Source of the DNA: Tenacibaculum haliotis
GTDB lineage: Bacteria; Bacteroidota; Bacteroidia; Flavobacteriales; Flavobacteriaceae
Direction: 5' to 3'
Length of the DNA stretch: 62,233 bases
NCBI RefSeq assembly: GCF_025215075.1
Contig: NZ_JAOBTH010000018.1
Span: 1-62,233 of the forward strand
The number at the start of each line of letters is the position of its first letter. The stretch's first letter is position 1. Made by a program: the position numbers and the translations under genes. Under the pieces are notes generated by a model. That model did no database searches. It saw only the letters and a list, made by a program, of their open reading frames with translations, and had not been told where the DNA came from. Shown one piece after another: positions 44,317 to 53,698 of this stretch.

Positions 44317-45555
44317 ATGAACAAACAACATATCATCAATCGATTTATAAAATACGTAACTATTGATACTGAAAGTGATCCTAACAACCCTGCTTTTCCA
44401 AGTACCGAAAAACAATGGGATTTAGCGAAAGTTCTTGAAAAAGAATTGGTAGAAATAGGAATGGAAGATGTTGATTTAGACGAAAACTGTTATCTAATGG
44501 CTACGCTGCCTAGTAATTTAGATTACGAAGTGCCAACAATTGGTTTTGTTGCGCATATAGATACAAGTCCTGATTTTACTGGAGCGAATGTAAAACCACA
44601 AATCCACGAAAATTACGACGGAAAAGACATTATTTTAAACAAAGAGCAAAACATTGTATTGTCTCCTGATTATTTTGATGACTTATTACAATACAAAGGT
44701 CAAACTATCATTACGACTGACGGAACAACGCTGTTAGGTGCCGACGATAAAGCTGGTGTTACCGAAATTGTTTCTGCAATGGAATATTTAATTCAGCATC
44801 CAGAAATTAAACACGGTAAAATTAGAGTATGTTTTCCTCCGGATGAAGAAGTTGGTAAAGGTGCGCATATGTTTGATGTTGAAAAATTTGGAGCTAAATG
44901 GGCGTACACCATGGATGGAAGTCAGATTGGTGAGCTAGAATATGAAAATTTCAATGCAGCTGGTGCTAAAATTACAATAAATGGTAAAATAGTTCACCCA
45001 GGATATGCTAAAGGAAAAATGATTAATTCGATGACTATTGCTAGCGAATTAATCAACGCAATGCCTGCGAATGAAGTACCTGAAAAAACTACTGGTTATG
45101 AAGGTTTTTTCCACTTACATCATATGGAAGGAAAGGTTGAGCAAACCACATTACAATATATTATTAGAGATCATGATATGGAGTTGTTTAAAAATCGTAA
45201 ACAAGCCATGTTAGATTTAGTTTCGGTAATGAATACGAAACTAGGTAAAGACTTAATTGAAATTGAAATTAAAGATCAATACTACAATATGAAGGAAAAA
45301 GTAACTCCTGTTATGCATATTGTTGATATTGCTGAAGAAGTTATGAATGATATGGGAATTAAACCATTAATTAAACCAATTCGTGGTGGTACAGATGGCT
45401 CTCAATTATCTTACAAAGGCTTACCGTGTCCTAATATTTTTGCTGGAGGGCATAATTTTCACGGACGTTACGAATATGTACCTGTTGAAAGTATTTTAAA
45501 GGCTACCGAAGTAATTGTTGGGATTGCAGAAAAAGTATCGGTAAAGTTTAAATAA
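44317..45555 (+). CDS. pepT: Peptidase T (aminotripeptidase)
   Basis: 412 residues, M20 family. Zinc ligands and catalytic residues visible: [14 protein letters not shown] (His, Asp), [12 protein letters not shown] (bridging Asp), [11 protein letters not shown] (catalytic and ligand Glu), [10 protein letters not shown] and [14 protein letters not shown] (C-terminal His). Removes the N-terminal residue from tripeptides in the cytoplasm. Ends at a strong terminator. Confidence 0.97.
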   Translation: MNKQHIINRFIKYVTIDTESDPNNPAFPSTEKQWDLAKVLEKELVEIGMEDVDLDENCYLMATLPSNLDYEVPTIGFVAHIDTSPDFTGANVKPQIHENYDGKDIILNKEQNIVLSPDYFDDLLQYKGQTIITTDGTTLLGADDKAGVTEIVSAMEYLIQHPEIKHGKIRVCFPPDEEVGKGAHMFDVEKFGAKWAYTMDGSQIGELEYENFNAAGAKITINGKIVHPGYAKGKMINSMTIASELINAMPANEVPEKTTGYEGFFHLHHMEGKVEQTTLQYIIRDHDMELFKNRKQAMLDLVSVMNTKLGKDLIEIEIKDQYYNMKEKVTPVMHIVDIAEEVMNDMGIKPLIKPIRGGTDGSQLSYKGLPCPNIFAGGHNFHGRYEYVPVESILKATEVIVGIAEKVSVKFK

Positions 45556-45566
45556 GTCTATAATTG

Positions 45567-45604
45567 CCTAACCCTAAAAAAACATTTTTTAGGGTTAGGT
45601 TTTC
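45567..45604 (+). terminator. Terminator of pepT
   Basis: CCTAACCCTAAAAA (from 45567) pairs with TTTTTAGGGTTAGG (to 45599), a stem of about 14 bp with a small loop, followed by TTTTTCTT. Confidence 0.85.
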
Positions 45605-45694
45605 TTACATCTAACTTTATTATTACTTTGATTGTTTTCATTAAGTTTATTTTAAAAAATAGAACAACCTTAACGCTAAATGTATTTTAGAAAA

Positions 45695-46312
45695 ATGAAA
45701 CTTCAAAATATTTTTTTATTCATATTAATTACATCAATTAATATCAACGGTGTTTTTTGTCAAAATAGCAATATGGAGCACAAAATTGAAAATACAAAAA
45801 ACTTAGGAAGAGAAGTACTCATTAAAAAAGCAAAAAGCATTCTTAAGGAAAAATATCCTTCCTTAAAAATAAACTTAAATGAGTTTGAAGTAACAGCTTG
45901 GTCTAATAAAAAAAAAGTTTTAGTTCACTTTAAAAGGTTTATTAAATTTACCCCTCTAGGCTACAAAAAAGGTCATTTTAATTATAATTTTTCTGTAAAT
46001 GTAATAACAAAAAGCACGCTCCCTTTCGATGTTTTCGGAACAACACAGTTTTATACACCAACAAAAGAAGACACTAAAAAAATAGCATTTGTAAAAAAAT
46101 CTTTTAACGTATTTAAACCTGGATTTGAAAACGAAGTGTTTGAAAAAAATAATATGTATATTTTATCTATTAGTAACGATACTTATTTTGTAATACATCA
46201 TATTGATAAAATAACAGGAGAAGAAATACCAAAAAGTACCATACAAGGAAATTGGGAACCTGACCCTTTCGAAACAGCAGATAAAGATCCTTTAATAGAA
46301 ATAACAAAGTAA
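45695..46312 (+). CDS. Secreted protein of unknown function
   Basis: 205 residues from ATG 45695 (MKLQNIFLFILITSININGVFCQ signal peptide); an ATG five codons earlier is possible. Mature part is charged and beta-rich (FEVTAWSNKKKVLVHFKRFIKFTP; TYFVIHHIDKITGEE) and ends acidic. No family recognised. Stands alone between two terminators. Confidence 0.65.
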   Translation: MKLQNIFLFILITSININGVFCQNSNMEHKIENTKNLGREVLIKKAKSILKEKYPSLKINLNEFEVTAWSNKKKVLVHFKRFIKFTPLGYKKGHFNYNFSVNVITKSTLPFDVFGTTQFYTPTKEDTKKIAFVKKSFNVFKPGFENEVFEKNNMYILSISNDTYFVIHHIDKITGEEIPKSTIQGNWEPDPFETADKDPLIEITK

Positions 46313-46326
46313 TACTTCTTTTTAAC

Positions 46327-46360
46327 AAAAAATCCGCTGAAAGTTTTCAGCGGATTTTTT
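46327..46360. terminator. Convergent bidirectional terminator
   Basis: AAAAAATCCGCTGAA (46327-46341) and TTCAGCGGATTTTTT (46346-46360), 15-bp stem and 4-nt loop, between the convergent secreted-protein and RNA methyltransferase genes. Confidence 0.9.
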
Positions 46361-46362
46361 TA

Positions 46363-47541
46363 TTATGCTTCGATATCAGATTCGAAATCGTTTTTCATTT
46401 TTTTACTTCCTTCGTAGAGTTCATACTTTACAAAACGACAATCTAAATCGGCATTTTTAAGCGGTATTCTCTTTGATGTTCTTAACCCAACATGTTTTAA
46501 CGCTAACATATCCGAAGTAATTAACCAAGCTGTAGAATCGTGATAATTATGTTTTAAAGTATCTCCTATTTTGGTATAAAACTCTTCTACATCAATATTT
46601 AAACGTTCACCATACGGCGGATTAAATAAAATGGTTGTTTTACCAAATACTTCTTTCTTAGAGTTAAAAAAGTTTACGTGGTGTATACCTATAAACTCGT
46701 CTAAATTGGCGTTTACAATGTTTTGTTTTGCTTTTGTAACTGCAGACGGAGCTTTATCAAATCCCATTATTTTAAAATGAGAGCTTGTAATTTTCTTTAA
46801 CAATGCATCCTGAATTACAAAAAACAAATCCTCATCGTAATCTTTCCAGTTTTCAAAAGCAAAATGCTTACGATTAATGTTTGCTGGTATATTATTAGCA
46901 ACCATGGCTGCTTCAATTAAAATCGTACCTGAACCACACATTGGGTCGATAAAATTTTCTTCTCCTTTATAACCAGATAACAATACCAATCCTGCCGCTA
47001 ACACTTCGTTAATTGGTGCAATATTGGTAGCACTTCTATACCCTCTTTTGTGTAGTGAATCTCCTGATGAATCTAAAGAAATTGTTAACCATTCATTATG
47101 AATATGAATATGAATTTTAACATCTGGATGTTTTAAATCTACATTCGGACGCTTTTTGTACTTGCTCATAAAATAATCAGCAATTGCATCCTTCGATTTT
47201 AAACTAATATAGTGTGAATTTGTCGTAAAATTCTTCGAATTTACTACTGCTCCAATAGCAAAAGTCCCGTCAACATCAATATATTTATCCCATTTTACAC
47301 GCTGAATTGCTTCGTATAAATCTTCCTCATCAAAAATTTTACTCTTTTTTATCGGTTTTAAAATACGAATAGCCGTACGCAAAGCAATATTTGCTTTATA
47401 CATAAAACCTGTATCTCCTTTAAAAGTAACATTACGTATTCCTTCCTTAACATCCTGACCACCAAGCTTTCTTAGTTCATCTGCTAAAACTCCTTCTAAA
47501 CCTGCCATCGTAACGGCAGTCATTTTAAAATCTTTCTCCAT
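46363..47541 (-). CDS. THUMP-domain RNA methyltransferase (RlmL/YpsC-like)
   Basis: 392 residues from ATG 47541. An ATG six codons upstream (47559) lies only 3 bp from the -7 element, so it is likely upstream of or at the transcript start. THUMP domain (about 45-155), then an N6-adenine/guanine-type methyltransferase: FIDPMCGSGTILIEAA, MGFDKAPSAVTKAKQN and the catalytic NPPYGERL. Methylates G2445-type sites in 23S rRNA in relatives; exact target here is inferred. Confidence 0.9.
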   Translation of the reverse strand: MEKDFKMTAVTMAGLEGVLADELRKLGGQDVKEGIRNVTFKGDTGFMYKANIALRTAIRILKPIKKSKIFDEEDLYEAIQRVKWDKYIDVDGTFAIGAVVNSKNFTTNSHYISLKSKDAIADYFMSKYKKRPNVDLKHPDVKIHIHIHNEWLTISLDSSGDSLHKRGYRSATNIAPINEVLAAGLVLLSGYKGEENFIDPMCGSGTILIEAAMVANNIPANINRKHFAFENWKDYDEDLFFVIQDALLKKITSSHFKIMGFDKAPSAVTKAKQNIVNANLDEFIGIHHVNFFNSKKEVFGKTTILFNPPYGERLNIDVEEFYTKIGDTLKHNYHDSTAWLITSDMLALKHVGLRTSKRIPLKNADLDCRFVKYELYEGSKKMKNDFESDIEA

Positions 47542-47561
47542 GTAATTGTAAAATTTCATTG

Positions 47562-47569
47562 CAAAAGTA
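47562..47569 (-). promoter_or_regulatory. -7 element of the RNA methyltransferase gene
   Basis: TACTTTTG on the minus strand, 20 bp before the ATG at 47541 and only 2 bp before that at 47559; decides the start. Confidence 0.5.
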
Positions 47570-47631
47570 CAGCTTATTTTGGGTTGATATGAATCTTTTC
47601 TTGTTTCAATCTAAAAAACGTAAGATTTATG

Positions 47632-47639
47632 TATTTTTG
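47632..47639 (+). promoter_or_regulatory. -7 element of the SAM methyltransferase/ZIP operon
   Basis: TATTTTTG, 14 bp before the ATG at 47654, fits TAnnTTTG. Confidence 0.5.
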
Positions 47640-47653
47640 CAGACCTTATACTT

Positions 47654-48379
47654 ATGAAAACAACAGACTGGTTTACTTCTTGGTTCGATACTTCCTATTA
47701 TCATACATTATATAAGCATAGAAATGATGCAGATGCTCAATTTTTTATGCGTAACGTAACATCGTTTTTAAAATTACCTAAATCGAGTCATATTGCCGAT
47801 TTACCTTGTGGCAAAGGACGACATTCGGTATACTTAAATTCTTTAGGTTACAAAATAACTGGTGGCGATTTAAGCAGAAACAGTATTGAATATGCTAAAA
47901 AATTTGAAAATGAATCGCTGAATTTTGAAGTTTGGGACATGCGTGATCCAATAGAGCATAAATACGATGCTATTTTTAACTTATTTACAAGTTTTGGTTA
48001 CTTTGAGGATGACAATGAAGATATCGCTATTTTAAAAAGCATTAAAAACGGCTTAAAAGAAAATGGTGTCTTTGTTTTAGATTTTTTAAATGTCGAGAAA
48101 GTTAAAAACTCTTTAGTTTTAAAAGAAGTTAAAACAATTGATGGTATTGAATTTCACATTAAAAGAGAAATTAAAAACGGTTTTATCTTAAAACACATTT
48201 CTTTTATTGCTGATGACCAACAACATTCATATACCGAGCAGGTAAAATTTTTAACTTTAGATAAAATGGAAAGCTATTTTAAAAAAGCTGGTTTAAACTT
48301 AAAACATGTTTTTGGTGATTATAGTTTAAATACTTTTGATAAAAATACTTCTGATAGATTAATACTAATTGGAGAATGA
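47654..48379 (+). CDS. Class I SAM-dependent methyltransferase
   Basis: 241 residues. N-terminal WFTSWFDTSYYHTLYKHRND, motif I HIADLPCGKGRHSVYLNSLG, GGDLSRNSIEYAK, and motif IV region DAIFNLFTSFGYF. Belongs to the Methyltransf_25-like small-molecule group; substrate unknown. The ZIP gene starts within its stop codon (ATGA overlap). Confidence 0.9.
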   Translation: MKTTDWFTSWFDTSYYHTLYKHRNDADAQFFMRNVTSFLKLPKSSHIADLPCGKGRHSVYLNSLGYKITGGDLSRNSIEYAKKFENESLNFEVWDMRDPIEHKYDAIFNLFTSFGYFEDDNEDIAILKSIKNGLKENGVFVLDFLNVEKVKNSLVLKEVKTIDGIEFHIKREIKNGFILKHISFIADDQQHSYTEQVKFLTLDKMESYFKKAGLNLKHVFGDYSLNTFDKNTSDRLILIGE

Positions 48380-49053
48380 GTTACATATTATTAATAATTG
48401 CTGTTTTACTAGGTTCTTTACTTGTTTTATTTTTAAAACCTAATAATCAATTAGTTCGCCTTTTATTGGCCTTTAGTGGCGCTTATTTACTATCGGTTAC
48501 AATATTGCACTTGCTTCCTGAAGTTTATATACATACAGGTAATGCCAAGAAAATAGGAATCTTAATTTTAATCGGAATTATTATACAATCGGTTTTAGAA
48601 TCTTTTTCTAAGGGTGCAGAACACGGTCATATTCATGTACATTCTGATTCGTCAAAGTTTCCTTGGTTACTATTTGTGAGTTTATGTATTCACGCTTTTT
48701 CTGAAGGATTGCCAATACATCATGCTGACGATAATTTACTTTGGGCAATTATTGTACATAAAATTCCTATTGCTATTGTTTTAACAACTTTCTTTCTACA
48801 GACAAACTATAGTAAAAAAACAATCGTTTTATTTTTAAGTTTATTTGCTTTAATGAGTCCATTAGGGGTTTTAGTTTCTGATAAAGTGCCTTTTTTCAAT
48901 GAATATCATACAGAAATAACGGCTTTAATTATTGGAGTTTTTCTACACATATCTACCATCATACTTTTTGAAAGTTCAGAAAATCACAAATTCAATTTTA
49001 AAAAATTTACCGCAATCCTTTTGGGAATTGTATTAACAATACTTACGCTTTAA
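48376..49053 (+). CDS. ZIP family metal transporter
   Basis: 225 residues, about seven or eight membrane helices. Helix 2 has LSVTILHLLPEVY, the loop is His-rich (HGHIHVHSD), and helices 4-5 carry CIHAFSEGLPIHHA and AIIVHKIPIAIVLT with the metal-binding His/Glu of ZIP transporters. Imports zinc or another divalent metal across the inner membrane. Translationally coupled to the methyltransferase. Confidence 0.92.
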   Translation: MSYILLIIAVLLGSLLVLFLKPNNQLVRLLLAFSGAYLLSVTILHLLPEVYIHTGNAKKIGILILIGIIIQSVLESFSKGAEHGHIHVHSDSSKFPWLLFVSLCIHAFSEGLPIHHADDNLLWAIIVHKIPIAIVLTTFFLQTNYSKKTIVLFLSLFALMSPLGVLVSDKVPFFNEYHTEITALIIGVFLHISTIILFESSENHKFNFKKFTAILLGIVLTILTL

Positions 49054-49076
49054 TATTTTTTTAAATAGCGTATATA

Positions 49077-49117
49077 AAAAAACATCCAATTGAAACAAAT
49101 TCAATTTGATGTTTTTT
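49077..49117 (+). terminator. Terminator of the ZIP gene
   Basis: AAAAAACATC (49077-49086) and GATGTTTTTT (49108-49117), with inner AATTG/CAATT pairing; 24 bp after the stop. Confidence 0.8.
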
Positions 49118-49179
49118 CGATTTATAAAGTACTGTTATTATGAAATAAATTCAACATAACAAATCTCCTTAAAATTATG

Positions 49180-49548
49180 CTATTCCTCTTCTCTATTCAC
49201 TAAATCAATAGAAAAAGCAGGCATACAAATAGCTAAATACTCACAAGGTTCATTAAACGGGTTTGAATATTGAACTCGCACTCCTTTTGTTATTTTAATT
49301 GATTCTCCTGCTTCTAAAACAACAATATCTCCATCAATATTAAATTGTTTTTTACCTTTTATAATATACGTATATTCTTCAAATGCTGGTGTTTGAAAAG
49401 GTTCACTCCAATTAACTGGCGCAACCATGTGTGCAATACTTACTTTTGGGTTTTTATCCGTAGCATTCCCAAAATGTTCTTCTATTAATTTTCCATCTGT
49501 AGTTGGTACTACAAATGGTTTTCTTTGAATTGTATATTTTTTACTCAT
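49180..49548 (-). CDS. Cupin domain protein
   Basis: 122 residues from ATG 49548 (MSKKYTIQRKPFVVP). Single conserved beta barrel: HMVAPVNWSEPFQTPAFEEYTYIIKGKKQFNIDGDIVVLEAGESIKI covers cupin motif 1 with E and the inter-motif turn; motif 2 lacks the usual His, so metal binding is doubtful. Function unknown. The terminator of the upstream lipoprotein gene lies 14 bp before it. Confidence 0.78.
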   Translation of the reverse strand: MSKKYTIQRKPFVVPTTDGKLIEEHFGNATDKNPKVSIAHMVAPVNWSEPFQTPAFEEYTYIIKGKKQFNIDGDIVVLEAGESIKITKGVRVQYSNPFNEPCEYLAICMPAFSIDLVNREEE

Positions 49549-49561
49549 AATATAGAAATAA

Positions 49562-49589
49562 AAAAGTCGAAACAATTGTTTCGACTTTT
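49562..49589 (-). terminator. Terminator of the lipoprotein gene
   Basis: A perfect 28-bp palindrome, AAAAGTCGAAACAATT and its complement, right after the stop at 49598 (minus strand), ending in an A/T-run. Confidence 0.75.
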
Positions 49590-49597
49590 CATATGTT

Positions 49598-50158
49598 TTA
49601 GTTAAACCAAATAGTTAGTGATTTTATTTTCGCTAAATCAGGAATCTGTTCTTTCGTTATTTTTTGAGTACTAAATTCTTTTAATCCCAAATCTTCTTTA
49701 TCTAAAGAAATCGTTGCATTTAAATCGTCTATAAACAAGGTAGCTGATAAAAATGACGACTCAACTTTACTAATCGTATTATTCGCATTAACTTCCTGAA
49801 AAGAAGAACTGATATTTAAACCTGTTTTTGTTTTAAAGCGATCATCAAAAATCTCAACACTTTTTATTGTTGATGTTGAATCTAACTGTTCTTTAGGTAC
49901 AATCGTTAACAAATGCTTACCTCCTTTTTCGTAAACTAAATATTTATCATCCTCCTGAAAAAAGTTATTTCCTTTAGCACCTTCGCTTAGTATTTTTACT
50001 ATAGAATCATTTTCAAAAATTCCATCAACCTCTTGCATGGTCGTTTTTATTGTTAATTTTCCGATTTTACCTTTAGAAACATCAAATTTACTGTTTCCGC
50101 ATTGTATAAATACTATTGAAATTAAAGCGATTATTAAGGGTTTAATTATGTTTTTCAT
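49598..50158 (-). CDS. Putative lipoprotein, unknown function
   Basis: 186 residues with a lipobox FIQCG (Cys 20). Mature domain begins KFDVSKGKIGKLTIKTTMQEVDGIFENDSIV and repeats a GLNISSSFQEVNANN pattern, suggesting two similar alpha/beta halves in which a start-up 'IGxLTxxTTxxEV' segment recurs. No family recognised. Single-gene unit. Confidence 0.7.
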   Translation of the reverse strand: MKNIIKPLIIALISIVFIQCGNSKFDVSKGKIGKLTIKTTMQEVDGIFENDSIVKILSEGAKGNNFFQEDDKYLVYEKGGKHLLTIVPKEQLDSTSTIKSVEIFDDRFKTKTGLNISSSFQEVNANNTISKVESSFLSATLFIDDLNATISLDKEDLGLKEFSTQKITKEQIPDLAKIKSLTIWFN

Positions 50159-50208
50159 TTATTTATTTGGTTTGTTATTATTAAAAACGTGTTTATATAC
50201 TATTTGTT

Positions 50209-51732
50209 TTATTTTAATACTTTTTTTAATATTCCGAAAACACTACGAATAAAAGTTGCACTGGTTAATACTTTTATAATCGGATTTTGTCGTGTACTTC
50301 TACTTCGTGTTGACGAAGACCTTCTGCTTGTTTTCGCTGCTTCTTCTTTGCGAGCTGCTGCCGTTTTTTCTTTATTGATTTGTTCAATTTTATCATTTAA
50401 AAACTCGTATGCGCTTTCTCTATCAACAATATCGTTATATTTAGGTATCAATCTCGAATTGTCTAATACCTGTTTAATTTCTTTCGCTGTAAGCACATCC
50501 ATTCTACTCATAGGTGCACGTAACATCGTTCTTGCTAACGGAGTTGGAATTCCTTTTTCATTTAAAACCGATACCAAGGCTTCTCCTATTCCTAACTGCG
50601 TTAATACTTCTTTAGTATCGTAATACTCAGAATCTGGATAATTTTCGGCAGCTAATTTAATTGCTTTTCTGTCTTTTGCCGTAAATGCTCGTAAGGCATG
50701 CTGAATTTTCATTCCTAATTGTGCTAAAACATCTTCTGGCACATCCTTCGGATTTTGCGTTACAAAATACAACCCTATTCCTTTCGAACGAATTAATTTT
50801 ACAATACTTTCAATTTGATTTAACAATGCTTTCGATGCTTCTTCAAAAACTAAATGTGCTTCATCAATAAAAATAATTAACTCAGGTTGATCGCTATCTC
50901 CTTGTTCTGGAAATGTTTCATACACTTCTGCTAATAATTGCATCATAAAAGTTGAAAACAACTTTGGTTTATCTTGAATATCTGTTAACCTTAAAACAGA
51001 TATTAAACCACGTCCGTTTTCATCAACACGCGTTAAATCATCTACTTCAAATGATTTTTCGCCAAAAAATAAATCACCGCCTTGTTGATCAATTTCTACA
51101 ATTTTTCTAAGAATTGCTCCTGTACTTGCTGTAGAAATTCTTCCGTATTCTTCTTGAATTTCTTCTTTTCCTTCATTGGTTACAAATTGAAGGATTTTCT
51201 TAAAATCTTTTAAATCTAATAAAGGTAATTTATTATCATCACAATATTTAAAAATAATTGCTACAATTCCCGATTGGGTTTCTGTTAAATCTAAAATACG
51301 CGCTAATAAAACAGGCCCAAATTCAGATACTGTTGCACGTAAACGTACACCCTCTTGTTCTGATATTGATAAAATTTCTATCGGATATTTAGTAGCATTA
51401 AAAGGGATACCTATTTTTTCGTGACGCTCATCTATTTTAGCATGTCCTGGGCTTGGCTGTGCTAATCCGCTTAAATCACCCTTTACATCCATTAACAACA
51501 CCGGAATTCCTTTGTCAGACATGTTTTCTGCCAATACTTGCAAAGTTTTAGTTTTACCTGTACCTGTTGCTCCGGCAATTAATCCGTGGCGGTTTAAGGT
51601 TTTTAATGGAATATTTACCAGCGCATTTGTTACTGTTTCTTCCCCCAACATACCAGCACCTAATGTGATAAAATCTCCTTTGCTTTTATAGCCTTCAGTA
51701 ATGTATTTGAAAAACGCTTCGGTTTTGCTCAT
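50209..51732 (-). CDS. HerA-like ATPase (DUF853 family)
   Basis: 507 residues from ATG 51732 (MSKTEAFFKYITEG). Walker A AGATGTGKTKTL (about 44-55), MDVKGDLSGLAQP, Walker B ELIIFIDEAHLVFEEASK, and arginine-finger region near GLYFVTQNPKDVPEDVLAQLG. DUF853/HerA-type hexameric DNA-translocating ATPase; usually annotated as a helicase. C-terminus (about 455-507) is Lys/Arg/Ser-rich and low in complexity. Function in vivo unknown. Confidence 0.9.
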   Translation of the reverse strand: MSKTEAFFKYITEGYKSKGDFITLGAGMLGEETVTNALVNIPLKTLNRHGLIAGATGTGKTKTLQVLAENMSDKGIPVLLMDVKGDLSGLAQPSPGHAKIDERHEKIGIPFNATKYPIEILSISEQEGVRLRATVSEFGPVLLARILDLTETQSGIVAIIFKYCDDNKLPLLDLKDFKKILQFVTNEGKEEIQEEYGRISTASTGAILRKIVEIDQQGGDLFFGEKSFEVDDLTRVDENGRGLISVLRLTDIQDKPKLFSTFMMQLLAEVYETFPEQGDSDQPELIIFIDEAHLVFEEASKALLNQIESIVKLIRSKGIGLYFVTQNPKDVPEDVLAQLGMKIQHALRAFTAKDRKAIKLAAENYPDSEYYDTKEVLTQLGIGEALVSVLNEKGIPTPLARTMLRAPMSRMDVLTAKEIKQVLDNSRLIPKYNDIVDRESAYEFLNDKIEQINKEKTAAARKEEAAKTSRRSSSTRSRSTRQNPIIKVLTSATFIRSVFGILKKVLK

Positions 51733-51805
51733 ATTGTTGCGATTCTTTTTTATTGATAAAACACGTAAAAGTAACAAAAATCATCCATAAAATTTTAATG
51801 TTGAC

Positions 51806-51813
51806 TATCTTTG
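51806..51813 (+). promoter_or_regulatory. -7 element of queE
   Basis: TATCTTTG, 7 bp before the ATG at 51821, fits TAnnTTTG and implies a near-leaderless mRNA. Confidence 0.55.
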
Positions 51814-51820
51814 CACCCTT

Positions 51821-52453
51821 ATGTTGAAAAAAGAAGTACAAGAGTTTATAAATAAAGGAGAAATGCTTCCATTGATGGAAGAATTTTATACGATTCAAGG
51901 TGAAGGAGCGCACACAGGTACTGCTGCTTATTTTATTAGAATTGGAGGTTGCGATGTTGGTTGCCATTGGTGTGACGTAAAAGAAAGTTGGGATGCGAAT
52001 TTACATCCACCAACAAAAACAGACGTAATTATTGCCAATGCAAAAAAATGGGCCAAAACAGTAGTAATTACTGGTGGTGAGCCATTAATGTGGAGTTTAG
52101 ATTATATTACCAAAGAACTTCAGGATAAAGGGATGAAAACGCATATAGAAACTTCTGGTGCCTATGCTTTTTCTGGTGTTTGGGATTGGTTTTGCTTATC
52201 TCCTAAAAAAACAAAATTACCTACAAAAGAATGTTATAAAGAAGCTGATGAATTGAAAATGATTATTCATAATAAGAATGATTTTCAGTTTGCAGAAGAA
52301 CAAGCTGAAAAAGTAGGCAAAAAATGTCAGCTCTTTTTACAACCTGAATGGAGTAAAAAAGAAGAAATGACACCATTAATTGTAGATTATGTGATGAAAA
52401 ATCCGAAATGGCGTGTTTCTTTACAAACTCATAAATTTTTAAATATACCTTAA
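51821..52453 (+). CDS. queE: 7-carboxy-7-deazaguanine synthase
   Basis: 210 residues, radical-SAM enzyme of queuosine synthesis. FYTIQGEGAHTGTAAYFIRIGGCDVGCHWCDVKESWD carries the 4Fe-4S CxxxCxxC (C-DVG-C-HW-C); VVITGGEPLMW is the GGEP motif. Forms CDG from 6-carboxytetrahydropterin. Single gene with its own promoter and terminator; tgt, the last-step enzyme, is 3.2 kb downstream in the window. Confidence 0.95.
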   Translation: MLKKEVQEFINKGEMLPLMEEFYTIQGEGAHTGTAAYFIRIGGCDVGCHWCDVKESWDANLHPPTKTDVIIANAKKWAKTVVITGGEPLMWSLDYITKELQDKGMKTHIETSGAYAFSGVWDWFCLSPKKTKLPTKECYKEADELKMIIHNKNDFQFAEEQAEKVGKKCQLFLQPEWSKKEEMTPLIVDYVMKNPKWRVSLQTHKFLNIP

Positions 52454-52454
52454 T

Positions 52455-52484
52455 AAAAAAGCAACCAAATTTGGTTGCTTTTTT
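52455..52484 (+). terminator. Terminator of queE
   Basis: A perfect palindrome, AAAAAAGCAACCAAA and its complement, overlapping the queE stop region and ending in TTTTTT. Confidence 0.88.
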
Positions 52485-52606
52485 GTTGGAATAATTATTT
52501 TAACAACCTGTTTTTAATCTCTATTCGAATTTACTTAGAAATCTCATCGAATATAAATCTTCTTTTACTATCATTACAAATACATATGAGTGATTAATTC
52601 AAACAA

Positions 52607-52631
52607 AAAACTCGCCCAAAAGGCGAGTTTT
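52607..52631 (-). terminator. Terminator of accA
   Basis: AAAACTCGCC (52607-52616) and GGCGAGTTTT (52622-52631), 10-bp G+C-rich stem with 5-nt loop, minus strand continuing into a T-run; 24 bp after the accA stop. Confidence 0.85.
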
Positions 52632-52654
52632 AATGCAATATATTCTTTGTATGA

Positions 52655-53608
52655 TTATTCTTTATAAACACCCATATTTGCATATTTATCCATACGCTGG
52701 GCAATTAAATCGGTATTATTTAAATCTTTAATTTCGTTAAAAGCAGTTAAAATTTGTTCTTGTACTGCTTTAAAAGCGCCTTCTCTATCAGAATGTGCTC
52801 CTCCTATTGGCTCTTCAATAATTCCGTCAATTAATTTTAATCGCTTCATATCATCACCAGTAAGTTTTAAAGCTTCGGCTGCTTGCTCTTTATACTCCCA
52901 ACTACGCCATAAAATAGACGAACATGATTCAGGAGAAATTACCGTATACCAGGTATTTTCCATCATGTATACCTTGTCTCCTACTCCAATACCAATTGCT
53001 CCTCCTGATGCGCCTTCACCAATAACAATCGTTATAATAGGTGTTTTAAGACGAGTCATCTCAAGAATATTACGTGCAATTGCTTCACCTTGCCCACGTT
53101 CTTCAGCTTCTAAACCAGGGTACGCTCCTGGAGTATCTACTAATGTTACTACCGGAATACCAAACTTTTCTGCCATTTTCATTAAACGCAAAGCTTTACG
53201 ATATCCTTCTGGATTTGCCATTCCGAAATTACGGTACTGACGTGTTTTTGTATTATATCCTTTTTGCTGACCGATAAACATAAACGATTGATCACCAATT
53301 TTACCTAAACCACCAATCATAGCTTTATCATCTTTTACATTACGATCACCATGTAGTTCCATAAAAGTATCTCCACAAATAGCTTTTATATAATCTAATG
53401 TATATGGGCGATTTGGGTGACGTGACAATTGTACACGTTGCCAAGGAGTTAAGTTTTTGTATATATCTTTTTTAGCTTTTTCTAATTTTTTTTCAATCTT
53501 ACTACAGGTTGCGGTAACATCAACATCACTTTCTTTCCCTATATCAAAACACTTTGCCAATTGATCTTCTAATTCTTTTATTGGCAATTCAAAATCTAAA
53601 TATTCCAT
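52655..53608 (-). CDS. accA: Acetyl-CoA carboxylase carboxyltransferase subunit alpha
   Basis: 317 residues from ATG 53608 ([17 protein letters not shown]). [61 protein letters not shown] and [12 protein letters not shown] are AccA signatures. Transfers carboxyl from biotin carrier to acetyl-CoA, forming malonyl-CoA. accD is not adjacent. Confidence 0.97.
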   Translation of the reverse strand: MEYLDFELPIKELEDQLAKCFDIGKESDVDVTATCSKIEKKLEKAKKDIYKNLTPWQRVQLSRHPNRPYTLDYIKAICGDTFMELHGDRNVKDDKAMIGGLGKIGDQSFMFIGQQKGYNTKTRQYRNFGMANPEGYRKALRLMKMAEKFGIPVVTLVDTPGAYPGLEAEERGQGEAIARNILEMTRLKTPIITIVIGEGASGGAIGIGVGDKVYMMENTWYTVISPESCSSILWRSWEYKEQAAEALKLTGDDMKRLKLIDGIIEEPIGGAHSDREGAFKAVQEQILTAFNEIKDLNNTDLIAQRMDKYANMGVYKE

Positions 53609-53698
53609 TATATATCGTTTGATTTTATAATTCGTTGTTTGTAAAGGCAAACATACTAAAAAATTGTAAAGTTTAGCTTTTAACCTTTTTTAAAAATA

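Noticed and set aside
50189..50623. Plus-strand frame of 144 residues over the HerA-like gene
   Set aside because: Antisense to a conserved ATPase C-terminal region, no family features.
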